DNA of 64,000 nucleotides from NCBI RefSeq assembly GCF_001661075.1, contig NZ_CP014870.1:5771703-5835702 (forward strand), in the 5' to 3' direction. The position numbers and the translations under genes were made by a program. The notes beneath the pieces are model-generated. The model was given only the letters and a program-made list of their open reading frames with translations. It was not told the DNA's origin and searched no databases. Below are positions 8,643 through 17,865 of the stretch, piece by piece (the first letter of the stretch is position 1; the number at the start of each line of letters is the position of its first letter). Source of the DNA: Pseudomonas silesiensis (GTDB lineage Bacteria > Pseudomonadota > Gammaproteobacteria > Pseudomonadales > Pseudomonadaceae).

Positions 8643-11449
8643 GTCTACCGACGGCTTTCCTGCGAGATGCGCAGCAATTGATTCCCCAAGAGCGCCGTTT
8701 CGACGACCCGCTCTCGACCCTGGCCTTCGGCACTGACGCCAGTTTCTATCGACTGATTCCGCAACTGGTGATTCGTGTCGAGTCCGAAGATGAAGTGGTG
8801 GCGCTGCTCAAACTCGCGCAACGGGATCAGGTCCCGGTGACCTTCCGCGCGGCCGGCACCAGCCTTTCCGGACAGGCGATCAGCGATTCGGTACTGATCG
8901 TTCTGGGGGATAACTGGAACGGTCGCGAAATCCGTGATCAGGGCCTGCAAATCCGCCTGCAACCAGGCGTGATCGGCGCTCAGGCCAACGCCTGGCTGGC
9001 ACCGTTCGGCCGCAAGATCGGCCCGGACCCGGCCTCGATCAACGCCTGCAAAATCGGCGGCATCGTCGCCAACAATGCCAGCGGCATGTGCTGCGGCACC
9101 GCGCAAAACACCTATCACACCCTGGCCGGCATTCGTCTGGTGCTGGCCGACGGCAGTCGTCTCGATACCGAAGATGCAGCCAGTGTTGCGGCGTTTCGCG
9201 ACAGCCACGCTGCGCTACTTGAACGTTTGGGGGCCTTGGGCCGCGAGACCCGCGCCAATGCCGAACTGGCTGCGAGAATCCGCCACAAATACCGTCTGAA
9301 AAATACCACTGGCCTGTCACTCAACGCCCTGGTGGATTACGACGAGCCTGTGGATATTTTGAGCCACTTGCTGGTGGGCTCCGAAGGCACCCTCGGCTTC
9401 ATCAGCGCGGTGACCTACGACACGGTGATCGATCACCCGAACAAAGCGTCGGCGCTGATTGTATTCCCGGACGTGGAGACCTGCTGCAACGCGGTCACGG
9501 TGCTGAAAAGCCAGCCGGTATCGGCCGTGGAATTGCTCGATCGTCGCAGCCTGCGCTCAGTGCAGGACAAACCCGGCATGCCGGCTTTCGTACAGCACCT
9601 GTCGAACAATGCCTGCGCCCTGCTGATCGAATCCCGCGCTGCATCGTCCACCTTGCTGCAGGAACAGCTGACGCAAATCATGGCGTCGCTGACCTCGTTC
9701 CCCGTAGAGAAACAAGTCGACTTCACCGAAGACCCGGTGGAAAACGCCCGGCTCTGGGCGATCCGCAAGGACACCTTCCCCGCCGTCGGCGCCGTGCGCA
9801 AAACCGGGACCACGGTGATCATCGAAGACGTGACCTTCCCGGTGGAACAACTGGCGGCCGGCGTAAACCGCTTGATCGAACTGTTCGACAAACATCATTA
9901 CGACGAAGCGATCCTTTTCGGACACGCCCTGGAAGGCAATCTGCACTTCGTCTTCACCCAAGGCTTCAACAACCCGGAAGAAGTCGCACGCTATCAGGCG
10001 TTCATGGACGACGTCGCACAGTTGGTGGCAGTGGAATTCGGCGGTTCGCTGAAAGCCGAACACGGCACCGGCCGCAACATGGCGCCCTTCGTCGAACTGG
10101 AGTGGGGCAGCGACGCCTACCAATTGATGTGGCAGCTCAAACGCCTGCTCGACCCCAACGGCATTCTCAACCCGGACGTGGTGCTCAGCGAGGATCCGCA
10201 GATCCACCTCAAGCATTTGAAACCACTGCCGGCCGCCGACGAGATTGTGGACAAGTGCATCGAGTGCGGCTTCTGCGAGCCGGTCTGCCCGTCGAAAGGC
10301 CTGACCCTGAGCCCGCGCCAGCGCATCGTGATCTGGCGCGACATCCAGGCGAAGAAACGCGCCGGGGTGGACACCACAGAACTTGAAGCGGCTTACGAAT
10401 ACCAAGGCATCGACACCTGCGCCGCGACCGGCCTCTGCGCCCAACGTTGCCCTGTAGGAATCAATACCGGCGACCTGGTGAAAAAGCTGCGCAGCCGTAA
10501 CGCGACCCATACGAAAACCGCCAACTGGCTGGAAGGCAATTTCGCCACCGCACTGCAAGGCGCCCGTTTCACCCTGCACGTGGCCAACGGCGCGCGGATG
10601 CTGTTGGGCGCGCCGCGACTGGCGAAACTCTCGGCCACCCTGACGCGATTATCCAAAGGCCAGGTCCCGCAATGGACCAACGCCATGCCGCAACCGGAAA
10701 AGGCCATTCGCTTCAGCCCGAGCGTGTCGGACCAGCGCCCCCGGGTGGTATACCTGGCGGCCTGCGTGTCACGAGCAATGGGGCCGGCGGCGGGTGATAA
10801 AGAGCAAATGTCGCTGTATGACAAAACCCGCGGGCTGCTGGAAAAGGCTGGTTACCAAGTGGTCTTCCCGGACAATCTGGACAGTCTCTGCTGCGGCCAG
10901 CCGTTCGCCTCCAAAGGCTACGCCGAGCAGGCCGAACACAAACGCCAGGAACTGATCGGCGCCTTGCTGCACGCCAGCCGTGGCGGGCTCGACCCGATCT
11001 ACTGCGACACCAGCCCCTGCACCTTGCGCCTGGTTCAGGACCTGGGCGAAGTTCGGCTGGACCTGTACGACCCGGTGCGTTTCATCCGCACACATCTGAT
11101 GGATCGCCTGGACTTCACCCCCCAGGAAGCGCCGATCGCGGTGCATGTCACATGCAGCACCCAGCACCTGGGCGAAAGCCAGGCACTGATCGACCTGGCG
11201 CGCAAATGCAGCAAGAACGTGGTCATTCCCGAAGGTATTCACTGCTGCGGATTTGCCGGTGACAAGGGCTTCAGCACACCGGAGTTGAACGCCCATGCCT
11301 TGCGTACGCTCAAGGATGCCGTGCAGCAATGCAGCGAAGGGATTTCCACCAGCCGCACTTGCGAAATCGGCCTGACCCAACACGGCGGAATCGACTACCA
11401 CGGCCTGGTGTATCTGGTGGATCGGGTCACCCGGGCGAAGGCGATGTAA
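8639..11449 (+). CDS. dld: FAD- and FeS-dependent D-lactate dehydrogenase (GlcD/GlpC fusion)
   Basis: The 936-residue enzyme joins an FAD-binding type 4 (GlcD-like) oxidase half to an iron-sulfur half. The FAD part shows PVTFRAAGTSLSGQAISD near residue 64 and NNASGMCCGT near 145. The second half has 4Fe-4S motifs KCIECGFCEPVCPS near 539 and CAATGLCAQRCPVGI near 595, and CCG domains SLCCGQPFASKGY and HCCGFAGDKG. This matches the about 936-residue Pseudomonas D-lactate dehydrogenase encoded with lldP and lldR. With LldEFG the operon handles both lactate isomers. The start is the ATG overlapping the lldG stop. Confidence 0.92.
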   Translation: MSLPTAFLRDAQQLIPQERRFDDPLSTLAFGTDASFYRLIPQLVIRVESEDEVVALLKLAQRDQVPVTFRAAGTSLSGQAISDSVLIVLGDNWNGREIRDQGLQIRLQPGVIGAQANAWLAPFGRKIGPDPASINACKIGGIVANNASGMCCGTAQNTYHTLAGIRLVLADGSRLDTEDAASVAAFRDSHAALLERLGALGRETRANAELAARIRHKYRLKNTTGLSLNALVDYDEPVDILSHLLVGSEGTLGFISAVTYDTVIDHPNKASALIVFPDVETCCNAVTVLKSQPVSAVELLDRRSLRSVQDKPGMPAFVQHLSNNACALLIESRAASSTLLQEQLTQIMASLTSFPVEKQVDFTEDPVENARLWAIRKDTFPAVGAVRKTGTTVIIEDVTFPVEQLAAGVNRLIELFDKHHYDEAILFGHALEGNLHFVFTQGFNNPEEVARYQAFMDDVAQLVAVEFGGSLKAEHGTGRNMAPFVELEWGSDAYQLMWQLKRLLDPNGILNPDVVLSEDPQIHLKHLKPLPAADEIVDKCIECGFCEPVCPSKGLTLSPRQRIVIWRDIQAKKRAGVDTTELEAAYEYQGIDTCAATGLCAQRCPVGINTGDLVKKLRSRNATHTKTANWLEGNFATALQGARFTLHVANGARMLLGAPRLAKLSATLTRLSKGQVPQWTNAMPQPEKAIRFSPSVSDQRPRVVYLAACVSRAMGPAAGDKEQMSLYDKTRGLLEKAGYQVVFPDNLDSLCCGQPFASKGYAEQAEHKRQELIGALLHASRGGLDPIYCDTSPCTLRLVQDLGEVRLDLYDPVRFIRTHLMDRLDFTPQEAPIAVHVTCSTQHLGESQALIDLARKCSKNVVIPEGIHCCGFAGDKGFSTPELNAHALRTLKDAVQQCSEGISTSRTCEIGLTQHGGIDYHGLVYLVDRVTRAKAM

Positions 11450-11490
11450 AAAAAAACAGAACCCTGACGAACCGCCGCAGTCCACTGATC

Positions 11491-11515
11491 AAGCCCCGCA
11501 AAACGCGGGGCTTCC
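11491..11515 (+). terminator. Rho-independent-like terminator of lactate operon
   Basis: AAGCCCCGC pairs with GCGGGGCTT around an AAAAC-type loop, 40 bases after the dld stop. The T-tract is short and interrupted. Confidence 0.65.
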
Positions 11516-11578
11516 CTACACTCGGCAGCCCGTCCTGATGGCCAGCGATGCCTGGACCCTCAGTTCAAGGAGATACAC

Positions 11579-11854
11579 ATGAAACGTTCTGTACTGTTAG
11601 GTCTGTTCGTTACTGCCTCGCTGATGGCGTCCGCCTCGTTTGCCGCTGAAGACCTCTGTGCGGTCAACTTGAAAACCATCGAAAATGCCAAGTCACAGAT
11701 TTCTCCAGAGATGTCTGAGCAGGTGGCGGCCTCCGTCGAGAAAGCCAAAGCCGATCACGCATTGGGCACTAAAAAAGGCACTGAAGATTGCATCGCCGAG
11801 ACTACGCAGACCATTCAGGCTATTCAGAAGTCCAGTGACGGTGGCAAGCAATAA
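11579..11854 (+). CDS. Small exported protein, paralogue of next gene
   Basis: This 91-residue protein has a signal peptide (MKRSVLLGLFVTASLMASASFA, cut before AED) and a mature part of about 68 residues with two cysteines (C26, C65) that could form a disulfide in the periplasm. The remainder is helical and rich in K, E, T and Q. I do not recognise a family. It is a tandem paralogue of the gene at 12163: both have the leader AAGGAGATAC before ATGAAACG, two similarly placed cysteines and the same downstream hairpin. Confidence 0.75.
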   Translation: MKRSVLLGLFVTASLMASASFAAEDLCAVNLKTIENAKSQISPEMSEQVAASVEKAKADHALGTKKGTEDCIAETTQTIQAIQKSSDGGKQ

Positions 11855-11869
11855 TAGCCCCAGCAAACG

Positions 11870-11886
11870 CCAACCTTCGGGTTGGC
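11870..11886 (+). terminator. Short hairpin after small exported gene
   Basis: CCAACCTTCGGGTTGG forms a stable stem with a TTCG-type loop. The same hairpin follows the paralogous gene at 12451. A T-tract is lacking, so termination may be weak. Confidence 0.5.
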
Positions 11887-11984
11887 CTTAGGGGAATTGT
11901 TGGCGTATAGGCTCCACCCGATACGAAGCAAACCAAGACCCGCCACGTGCGGGTTTTGTTGCATCTGAGGGTTGGGTAATCCTC

Positions 11985-11990
11985 TATAAT
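11985..11990 (+). promoter_or_regulatory. Candidate -10 box before second small exported gene
   Basis: A perfect TATAAT lies about 170 bases before the gene at 12163. A TTGCAT at 11959 is the best -35 match, but the 20-base spacer is long. Confidence 0.35.
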
Positions 11991-12162
11991 GCCAATGCTT
12001 CTATCAAACCGCTTTCTCATAGCATTTTTTGCAAAAAACGAATTCCTGCGCGGCATCGGAGTCTTTTATGTAGACCCCCATCAATCGTGGCCGGTTTTCC
12101 GACCTCGGCCGAGCCGCCCGCCCATACGGCAGCACCGAGACCATCAGTCCAAGGAGATACCC

Positions 12163-12441
12163 ATGAAACGTACCGCACTCGCTGGTCTGTTCATTTCTGC
12201 TGCAATGTTGGCCTCTCCCGTATTTTCTGCGGACAACGACCTTTGTACGAGCAAGCTGCAAGAGCTCAAAAACAAAGTGACTTCACTGCCAGCGAGCTCC
12301 AACAGCACCACAATGGAGATCAAGCGACTGATGTCCAGCGCCGAAGCGTCCCAAGCCGCCGGGGATGACACAAAATGCGTCACCGAGGCCACCCAGGCAT
12401 CGTCACTCGCCGACCAAGTGCGCAACCAACCCACCCCATAA
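12163..12441 (+). CDS. Small exported protein, paralogue of previous gene
   Basis: The 92-residue product starts MKRTALAGLFISAAMLASP, a signal peptide likely cut after VFSA, followed by a short helical mature domain with two cysteines (C28 and C67). An AAGGAGATAC ribosome site sits directly before the ATG at 12163; the longer frame upstream lacks one. It resembles the 91-residue protein at 11579 in signal peptide, cysteine spacing and flanking sequence, so the pair arose by tandem duplication. The function is unknown. Confidence 0.75.
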   Translation: MKRTALAGLFISAAMLASPVFSADNDLCTSKLQELKNKVTSLPASSNSTTMEIKRLMSSAEASQAAGDDTKCVTEATQASSLADQVRNQPTP

Positions 12442-12450
12442 TCTGTGGCG

Positions 12451-12474
12451 GCCAACCTTCGGGTTGGCCTTCTC
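12451..12474 (+). terminator. Hairpin terminator upstream of ssrA
   Basis: GGCCAACCTTCGGGTTGGCC is a perfect palindromic stem followed by TTCTC. It likely ends the small exported gene before ssrA. Confidence 0.6.
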
Positions 12475-12536
12475 GCGCGTGTTGGCGTACACTACGCAGG
12501 CTTGTTGCTCACCATGATTCACAGAGCAACAGGCTC

Positions 12537-12930
12537 GGGGCCGTTTAGGATTCGACGCCGGTTGCGAAACTTTAGGTGCATGCCGAGTTGGTAACAGAAC
12601 TCGTAAATCCACTGTTGCAACTTTCTATAGTTGCCAATGACGAAACCTACGGGGAATACGCTCTCGCTGCGTAAGCAGCCTTAGCCCTTCCCTCCTGGTA
12701 CCTTCGGGTCCAGCAATCATCAGGGGATGTCTGTAAACCCAAAGTGATTGTCATATAGAACAGAATCGCCGTGCAGTACGTTGTGGACGAAGCGGCTAAA
12801 ACTTACACAACTCGCCCAATGCACCCTGCCCGTCGGGTCGCTGAGGGTTAACTTAATAGACACGGCTACGCATGTAGTACCGACAGCGGAGTACTGGCGG
12901 ACGGGGGTTCAAATCCCCCCGGCTCCACCA
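12537..12930 (+). ncRNA. ssrA: Transfer-messenger RNA (ssrA)
   Basis: The 394-base gene starts GGGGCCGTTTAGGATTCGACG and ends CGGCTCCACCA. The first seven bases pair with CGGCTCC to make the tRNA-like acceptor stem, and GGTTCAAATCC near the 3' end is the T-arm. tmRNA, bound by SmpB, rescues stalled ribosomes and tags their products for proteolysis. CCA is encoded. The 3' end doubles as the integration site of the adjacent island, and the island supplies the present 3' end. The gene remains intact. Confidence 0.97.
12633..12674 (+). other. tmRNA proteolysis tag reading frame
   Basis: Translation resumes at GCC and reads ANDETYGEYALAA followed by TAA. With the initial alanine from the charged tRNA part, it ends in the ALAA degradation signal recognised by ClpXP-type proteases. 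The inserted TYGEY stretch distinguishes it from the shorter P. aeruginosa tag. Confidence 0.93.
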
Positions 12931-12991
12931 CTTCATCATCTAAAGACGTCCACGGACGTCTTTTTTTGTACCTGAAATCCAGCAAAATCAA
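12908..12991 (+). repeat. attL: ssrA 3' end plus terminator
   Basis: This copy runs from TTCAAAT in the T-arm through CCACCACTTCATCATC, the terminator hairpin and CCTGAAATCCAGCAAAATCAA. From 12925 on, it matches 33452-33517 almost base for base. Confidence 0.9.
12942..12967 (+). terminator. ssrA rho-independent terminator
   Basis: AAAGACGTC pairs with GACGTCTTT around CACG and is followed by a T-run. It forms part of the attL repeat, and the same terminator recurs at 33468. Confidence 0.92.
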
Positions 12992-13116
12992 GGGTTTAAG
13001 GGCTTCCGGGTGCCAACGAGGCATTTGGAGTTCCAGACAGTTTGGTATCCCAGGTGGTATCCAGAGCTACCCGGTGCTATTTTTAGGATACCAAAACGGT
13101 GCCCGAGGTAGCTCCC

Positions 13117-14373
13117 ATGCCTACTCAAGCAACCCGTCTCTCCGATCGCCAGCTCAAGGCGGTCAAGGCAACTGGTAAAGACTTCGTCCTTAGCGACGGC
13201 GACGGCCTACAGCTTCGAGTACGCGCCAGCGGCTCGATGATGTGGAATTTCAATTACCGCGAACCGTTGACCAGAAGCCGTATCAATATGGCACTCGGCC
13301 CATACCCCGACCTCTCGTTAGCCAACGCCCGGAAGAAAGCCGCAGAAGCGCGTGAGTTGCTCGCTCTGGGCATTGATCCCAAAGCTCAACGCGATGAGGT
13401 AAGGCAAGCCAAACTCGCTGAGACCGAGCACACCTTCGAGAAGGTGGCCACCGCCTGGTTCGAGCTAAAGAAGGACTCCGTGACGCCGGCATATGCCGAA
13501 GACATTTGGCGCTCGCTAACGCTGCATATTTTTCCCGACTTGAAAACAACGCCTCTCTCGCAGATCAGCGCCCCGATGGTCATCAAGCTCCTTCGCCCCA
13601 TCGAAGCCAAAGGCAGTCTCGAGACAGTGAAGCGACTGAGCCAACGACTCAACGAGATCATGACCTACGGGGTAAACTCCGGGCTGATTTTCTCTAACCC
13701 CCTCAGTGGTATTCGAGCGGTATTCAAGAAGCCCAAAAAAGAGAACATGGCCGCGCTACGACCCGATGAGCTTTCCGAGCTCATGATCGAAATCGCGAAT
13801 GCCAGCATCAAGCGGATCACCCGCTGCCTGATCGAATGGCAACTGCACACCATGACCCGTCCTGCCGAAGCGGCTACCACCCGATGGGCAGATATCGACT
13901 TCGACAAACGCATCTGGATCATCCCGCCGGAGCGCATGAAAAAGCGTCGTCCGCACACCATCCCACTGACCGAACAGGCACTCGCGTTACTGGAGGCGCT
14001 CAAGCCCCACAGTGGTCACAGGGAATACGTGTTCCCGGCAGATAGAAATCCGCGCACCCACGCCAATAGCCAGACCGCCAACATGGCGTTGAAACGCATG
14101 GGCTTCCAGGACCGCTTGGTCAGCCACGGCATGCGCTCCATGGCTAGCACCATCCTGAACGAGCATGGGTGGGATCCGGAGCTGATCGAAGTCGCGCTGG
14201 CGCATGTCGACAAGGACGAAGTTCGAAGCGCTTACAACCGAGCGGACTACATCGAGCGCCGGCGTCCGATGATGGCTTGGTGGAGTGAGCACATCCAAAA
14301 AGCGGCCACTGGCAACCTGTCGGCATCTGCGATCAATCAAACCAGGGACCACAACGTCGTGCCAATACGGTGA
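13117..14373 (+). CDS. int: P4-type tyrosine integrase of the island
   Basis: The 418-residue protein starts MPTQATRLSDRQLKAVKATG after a GAGG site; a GTG 18 bases upstream is less likely. Residues 1-90 form the arm-DNA-binding domain (DUF4102 type), about 100-200 the SAM-like core-binding domain, and 210-390 the catalytic domain. The active set is visible: R248 in MTRPAEAATTRW, H337 and R340 in SHGMRSMAS, H363 in LAHVDKDEVR and Y373 in RSAYNRADY. It would insert and excise the island at the ssrA 3' end next to it. It appears intact. Confidence 0.95.
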   Translation: MPTQATRLSDRQLKAVKATGKDFVLSDGDGLQLRVRASGSMMWNFNYREPLTRSRINMALGPYPDLSLANARKKAAEARELLALGIDPKAQRDEVRQAKLAETEHTFEKVATAWFELKKDSVTPAYAEDIWRSLTLHIFPDLKTTPLSQISAPMVIKLLRPIEAKGSLETVKRLSQRLNEIMTYGVNSGLIFSNPLSGIRAVFKKPKKENMAALRPDELSELMIEIANASIKRITRCLIEWQLHTMTRPAEAATTRWADIDFDKRIWIIPPERMKKRRPHTIPLTEQALALLEALKPHSGHREYVFPADRNPRTHANSQTANMALKRMGFQDRLVSHGMRSMASTILNEHGWDPELIEVALAHVDKDEVRSAYNRADYIERRRPMMAWWSEHIQKAATGNLSASAINQTRDHNVVPIR

Positions 14374-14429
14374 GAGCTCACCGGTCGCCGCCGGTAACCG
14401 AAAATGACGCCTCAGATGGAGTGATGGTT

Positions 14430-14520
14430 GATTTGGCGACAGCAGCGACACCGGCGACAACCCGCGCAATACCTGGCCTGCAGCATGGCGACAGAAGTGG
14501 CGACTGTCGCCATTGCAAAC
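14430..14520 (-). pseudogene. Degenerate inverted copy of the GTCGCC-rich segment
   Basis: On the minus strand this stretch contains AGGCCAG, GCGCGGGTTGTCGCC, TGTCGCTGCTGTCGCCA in the same order as 22215-22262 on the plus strand. It is a small inverted, diverged fragment of the DUF3987-cluster segment, with no usable frame of its own. Confidence 0.5.
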
Positions 14521-14736
14521 CTCATTCTTGAGGCTTTCTCGGCCAAGCCCACGCGAGGGGGAAGGCTCCGCATTCCCACTCGCATGGGCTCCACGTAATT
14601 GAATCTCACTTGACCACCTAATTGGATTGCCACTGACCAGTTGTTTGCATTCGCGCTGACCAGCCGTTTGCAGTTGATGGGTGTCAGCGGGTGCCACTCA
14701 GCGCGAGTGTGTCAGCCAAGCACTGAAGAACTGCAA

Positions 14737-14830
14737 CCGACCGATTGTGTTGAAAAAGTCGGCCGTGTTTTCGAAAGCAGAAAAGTACGCGTCGGAGATT
14801 GAAATCCTGAATGTCCGCAGAGCCTTCTAG
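14737..14830 (+). repeat. Copy of the left end of the 25882 inverted-repeat element
   Basis: CCGATTGTGTTGAAAAAGTC, then GCAGAAAAGTACGCG and GAGATTGAAATC, occur here and at 25882-25975 in the same order with about 80% identity by eye. Only the left half is present. Confidence 0.6.
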
Positions 14831-14941
14831 GTGTTGCCGCTGACCGAAAACTGACCCAGTAAAGGCTGTTCTGCCGAAGAAAACCCAGTGCGAGTGGTCG
14901 ACGTTTCGTAGATGAACTCGCGGGTGCACTTGGGTTTGTAG

Positions 14942-15250
14942 GTGTTGATCCTGCTGCAACGGGGTGTCCGGCCTAACCTTCCCGCAATCTTGTTGAAGAT
15001 CTATATCTACGGCTATCTCAATCGGATTCATTCCAGTCGCAGGCTTGAACGTGAGGCCGAGTGCAACGTCGAGTTGATGTGGCTGACGGGGCATTTGGCT
15101 CCTGATTTCAAAAGCATCGCCGACTTTCGCAAAGACAACGGCAAATCCATTCGCAGCGTCGCCGTCAGTTCAGGCAACTCTTCTACAATCCTGACGTGCC
15201 TAAAATCATCGAGCCAGAGGGCATGCGCTTGTATAATAATTGTGCCCACC
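14942..15250 (+). pseudogene. IS1182-family transposase fragment
   Basis: The frame includes LLKIYIYGYLNRIHSSRRLE, then NVELMWLTGHLAPDFKSIADF and RKDNGK, the N-terminal conserved block of IS1182-type DDE transposases. After about 75 residues a frameshift follows (SIRSVAVSSG), and neither the upstream start nor the catalytic domain remains. It is a dead remnant. Confidence 0.8.
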
Positions 15251-15319
15251 GGTTCGCCGTGAATGCCACGGTATCAGCCATTTCTAATGGCGAACCGTCT
15301 GCCGCCGGGACGGATCTAT

Positions 15320-16783
15320 CTAAAGAGCTACATCACTAGCAATATGACCTTTTCGGTTGTTAAATAGCGCCGAAAGGTAGCCATAAGCAAACATCCCCAG
15401 AATCAGTAGCTGGAGCCAAATCCCTGAACCCGGCTCGCCATTGGTTAGTAGATGAAAATTCACTGTCGTCATGAGCGTAAAACCAGCGATGCCGATAAGA
15501 GCAAGCAGTGGGCATACGGTAGTTTTGAAGCTAAAAGCTCTACGCTTGATAAAAAAGTAAAGAACCGCGCCGCTAGTCAAACTCATAAGAATAAGCATTG
15601 CATATGTACCAACACCACCAACTTGGGCGTACAGGACAGAGGGGTCGGCTTTGATAAAAATCGTGGTAGCAATCGCCCAGCCCACTGTGCATGTTAAACT
15701 AGCTACGTGAGGTGACATGTGCTTAGGATGGACTTGGCTAAATTTACGGTGGATCGCACCGTTTCGACTTAACGAATAGATGTAGCGGGCTAACGCATTG
15801 TGCAGCGAAAGCAAACAGGCTATCGCAGAAAGGATAAGTACACCTCGTGTGATGTCGACGCTAGTTTTGCCCATATAGGTAGCCATGGCATTCAGAAATA
15901 GGCTTGATGCATCTTTAGATGCGGCAGACATAACCTCCTCTGTCCCATACGCCGCAATCGTCATCCAAGCGCTAAAAGCGTAGAAAATACCGATAAATAG
16001 TACCGCAGCATAAGTAACGAAGGGAATCGTCTTTTTGGCGTTATGTACTTCATCTCGGTAGACAGCTGTCGATTCAAAGCCAATAAAAATGATAATTGAA
16101 AATAGGAAGGCCACAGTAAAGTCCCCATCAAATAGGTGGGTAGGCGAAAGCGGCGCCAAAGAAATATTGGTTACTCCTTGTGTGATAGGGACAATCAAAT
16201 TAAACGCAAGGACCAATGCAATCTCTACGAACATGGTAATAGTTAGCACCTTTGCGGATAGGTCAATCCGGAGGTAGGATAATACACCGCTGGATGCAAA
16301 GGCGAGTACGCTGCCTATATACCAAGGTATACCTGTAATGCCAAATACGTCAGAAAGAAAACTCGAAAGCACTGGGCCAATTAGGGCAATGGTACAGAAA
16401 CCTAGCGCAAAATAAGCAAATATGGCGACGAACGCCGTACCTTGTCCTATATTGACCCCGCATGCATGGGTCACATAAGCATAGAAAGCTCCAGGCCTAT
16501 AAACATATCCAGACATCGCTACAAAACCAATACTAAACATCAGCATTAAGACTGTAGCGGCAAGAATGAGAGCGGGGGCGCCGGTTCCGCCGCCTTGGAT
16601 TACAAATGGAATCAAGCTGGTTACCGAAGTTACCGGTGCGGCAAATGCCAGAACTGAGCAAAGCAGCTCCCAGCTCGACATCTTTCCTTTTAGCTGCTTA
16701 GTCTCAGGTGCGTATTGTTCACGCTCTGCCATTGCATTTATGGGCAGTCTGGTCCCGTCTGAAGTTGTCATTAGCATCACCAT
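15320..16783 (-). CDS. APC-superfamily amino acid/amine permease
   Basis: The 487-residue protein has about 12 hydrophobic segments. It shows the APC pattern in TM1 (LLCSVLAFAAPVTSVTSLIP) and in TM6 (IIIFIGFESTAVYRDEVHNA), so it probably imports an amino acid, amine or related compound. Base composition is clearly more AT-rich than in flanking genes. In-frame ATGs at 16783, 16777 and 16771 are all possible; GGTGA precedes the last. It is followed on the same strand, 200 bases upstream, by the LuxR regulator, and a PhyH oxygenase lies divergent. The three look like one uptake-and-conversion module. Confidence 0.82.
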   Translation of the reverse strand: MVMLMTTSDGTRLPINAMAEREQYAPETKQLKGKMSSWELLCSVLAFAAPVTSVTSLIPFVIQGGGTGAPALILAATVLMLMFSIGFVAMSGYVYRPGAFYAYVTHACGVNIGQGTAFVAIFAYFALGFCTIALIGPVLSSFLSDVFGITGIPWYIGSVLAFASSGVLSYLRIDLSAKVLTITMFVEIALVLAFNLIVPITQGVTNISLAPLSPTHLFDGDFTVAFLFSIIIFIGFESTAVYRDEVHNAKKTIPFVTYAAVLFIGIFYAFSAWMTIAAYGTEEVMSAASKDASSLFLNAMATYMGKTSVDITRGVLILSAIACLLSLHNALARYIYSLSRNGAIHRKFSQVHPKHMSPHVASLTCTVGWAIATTIFIKADPSVLYAQVGGVGTYAMLILMSLTSGAVLYFFIKRRAFSFKTTVCPLLALIGIAGFTLMTTVNFHLLTNGEPGSGIWLQLLILGMFAYGYLSALFNNRKGHIASDVAL

Positions 16784-16991
16784 CGATTATGCACGAAAAC
16801 TGGCAGCGTTGGTATGTGGAGTAAACCGCTTTAGAAGAATAGTTGTATAAGCGAACCATCATGCCGTCAGATGACTATCCGTGATTTTGCTCTACGCCAC
16901 ATCAACCTTAGGGATGAGATGACTTACAAGATGACCTATCCAGCTAGCGCTGCCCATTTTCTATTGCCTACAGCCGTACAGGCATTCAACT

Positions 16992-17684
16992 TCATTGCAC
17001 ACCGCTTAACAGTGCAATTGCCTTAGCTCTACTTTCAACTTGAAGTTTTTGAAATATGTGCAATACATGCGTTTTTGCCGTTGGCAACTCCATATCAAGC
17101 CGGGAAGCTATAGCTTTATTCGGCTCGCCCGCAACCATCAACTCGGCTACCGCCCTCTCTTTAGGTGTAAGCTTATATCGTAACTCCAGCTCACTATTTA
17201 AATTTAAGAGCCGGACTGCTGGCAGAATGGAAAAGGTATACTGTAGATAATTGTAGACCTCTCTAAGATATGGGGGATTCAATCTGTGCCCATCCTCTTG
17301 TTGAAGCAACGCAGCGGAAGCAACGGCTGTTCCGCCGGCCCAGAAAATTAAATCCATTTCCTCATGGATGTTATATTTATGAAGAAATGGCTGATATTCT
17401 TCTAGAAGATATTGATCGTGGGTTGTTTTGGCATTGGAAAGCGTTTCAAAACAGCTGGAGCTCTGAATTAATAATTCTGCACGGAGAGGATCTGCGCCGT
17501 GGTAGCGATCATAATACTCGGTGATCATGCGTTCGTCAGCACCAGCTTGCACATGTGGGGGCTTGGTTTTGTGATTTTCATACCAAGTAAAGACGACGGC
17601 GGTGCAGCCACTTGTGTTCTTTAGGAAAGAGACAGTTTTCTGAGCAAAATCATGACATCTTGTACCGAACTCTGCCTTCTGCAT
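16992..17684 (-). CDS. LuxR-family transcriptional regulator
   Basis: This 230-residue protein has a C-terminal GerE/LuxR HTH, starting LTPKERAVAELMVAGEPNKA (about residues 168-222). The N-terminal part has the alternating pattern of autoinducer-type ligand domains (EYYDRYHGADPLRAELL), but I cannot find the full set of acyl-homoserine-lactone residues, so the ligand is open. It is AT-rich like its neighbours. It is divergent from the dioxygenase gene, with two palindromes in the gap, and probably controls that gene and the permease. Confidence 0.83.
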   Translation of the reverse strand: MQKAEFGTRCHDFAQKTVSFLKNTSGCTAVVFTWYENHKTKPPHVQAGADERMITEYYDRYHGADPLRAELLIQSSSCFETLSNAKTTHDQYLLEEYQPFLHKYNIHEEMDLIFWAGGTAVASAALLQQEDGHRLNPPYLREVYNYLQYTFSILPAVRLLNLNSELELRYKLTPKERAVAELMVAGEPNKAIASRLDMELPTAKTHVLHIFQKLQVESRAKAIALLSGVQ

Positions 17685-17717
17685 TCTAACACCTCAATAT
17701 ATTGCACGGTTTTGGGG

Positions 17718-17760
17718 CGCAGCGTAAGCGCTTGCCTTATTATGGAGCTTAAACGCTGCG
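17718..17760. promoter_or_regulatory. Palindrome in LuxR/PhyH gap
   Basis: CGCAGCGTAAGC and GCTTAAACGCTGCG are inverted repeats around a 17-base spacer, near the luxR-type gene start. It is a candidate autoregulatory operator. Confidence 0.4.
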
Positions 17761-17865
17761 TTATGTATTGCAGTCTTTAGCTTATGAAGGTAAGCACAAC
17801 CCGTGCCATTCGACGAGTATTAATATTGCCTCCTCATCCTTTAGGTTGATGTATCACGCAACATG

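Larger units (their letters stand above)
14374..15319. other. Intergenic stretch made of mobile-element debris
   Basis: No intact gene is seen here. It holds the GTCGCC fragment (14430-14520), TGACCAC/CTGACCAG motifs at 14610-14670 resembling IS21-type ends, the left half of a small inverted-repeat element (14737-14830), and part of an IS1182-type transposase (from 14942). Confidence 0.6.

Noticed and set aside
15452..15697. 81-codon plus-strand frame opposite the APC permease
   Set aside because: Lies wholly inside the permease gene on the other strand with no independent support.
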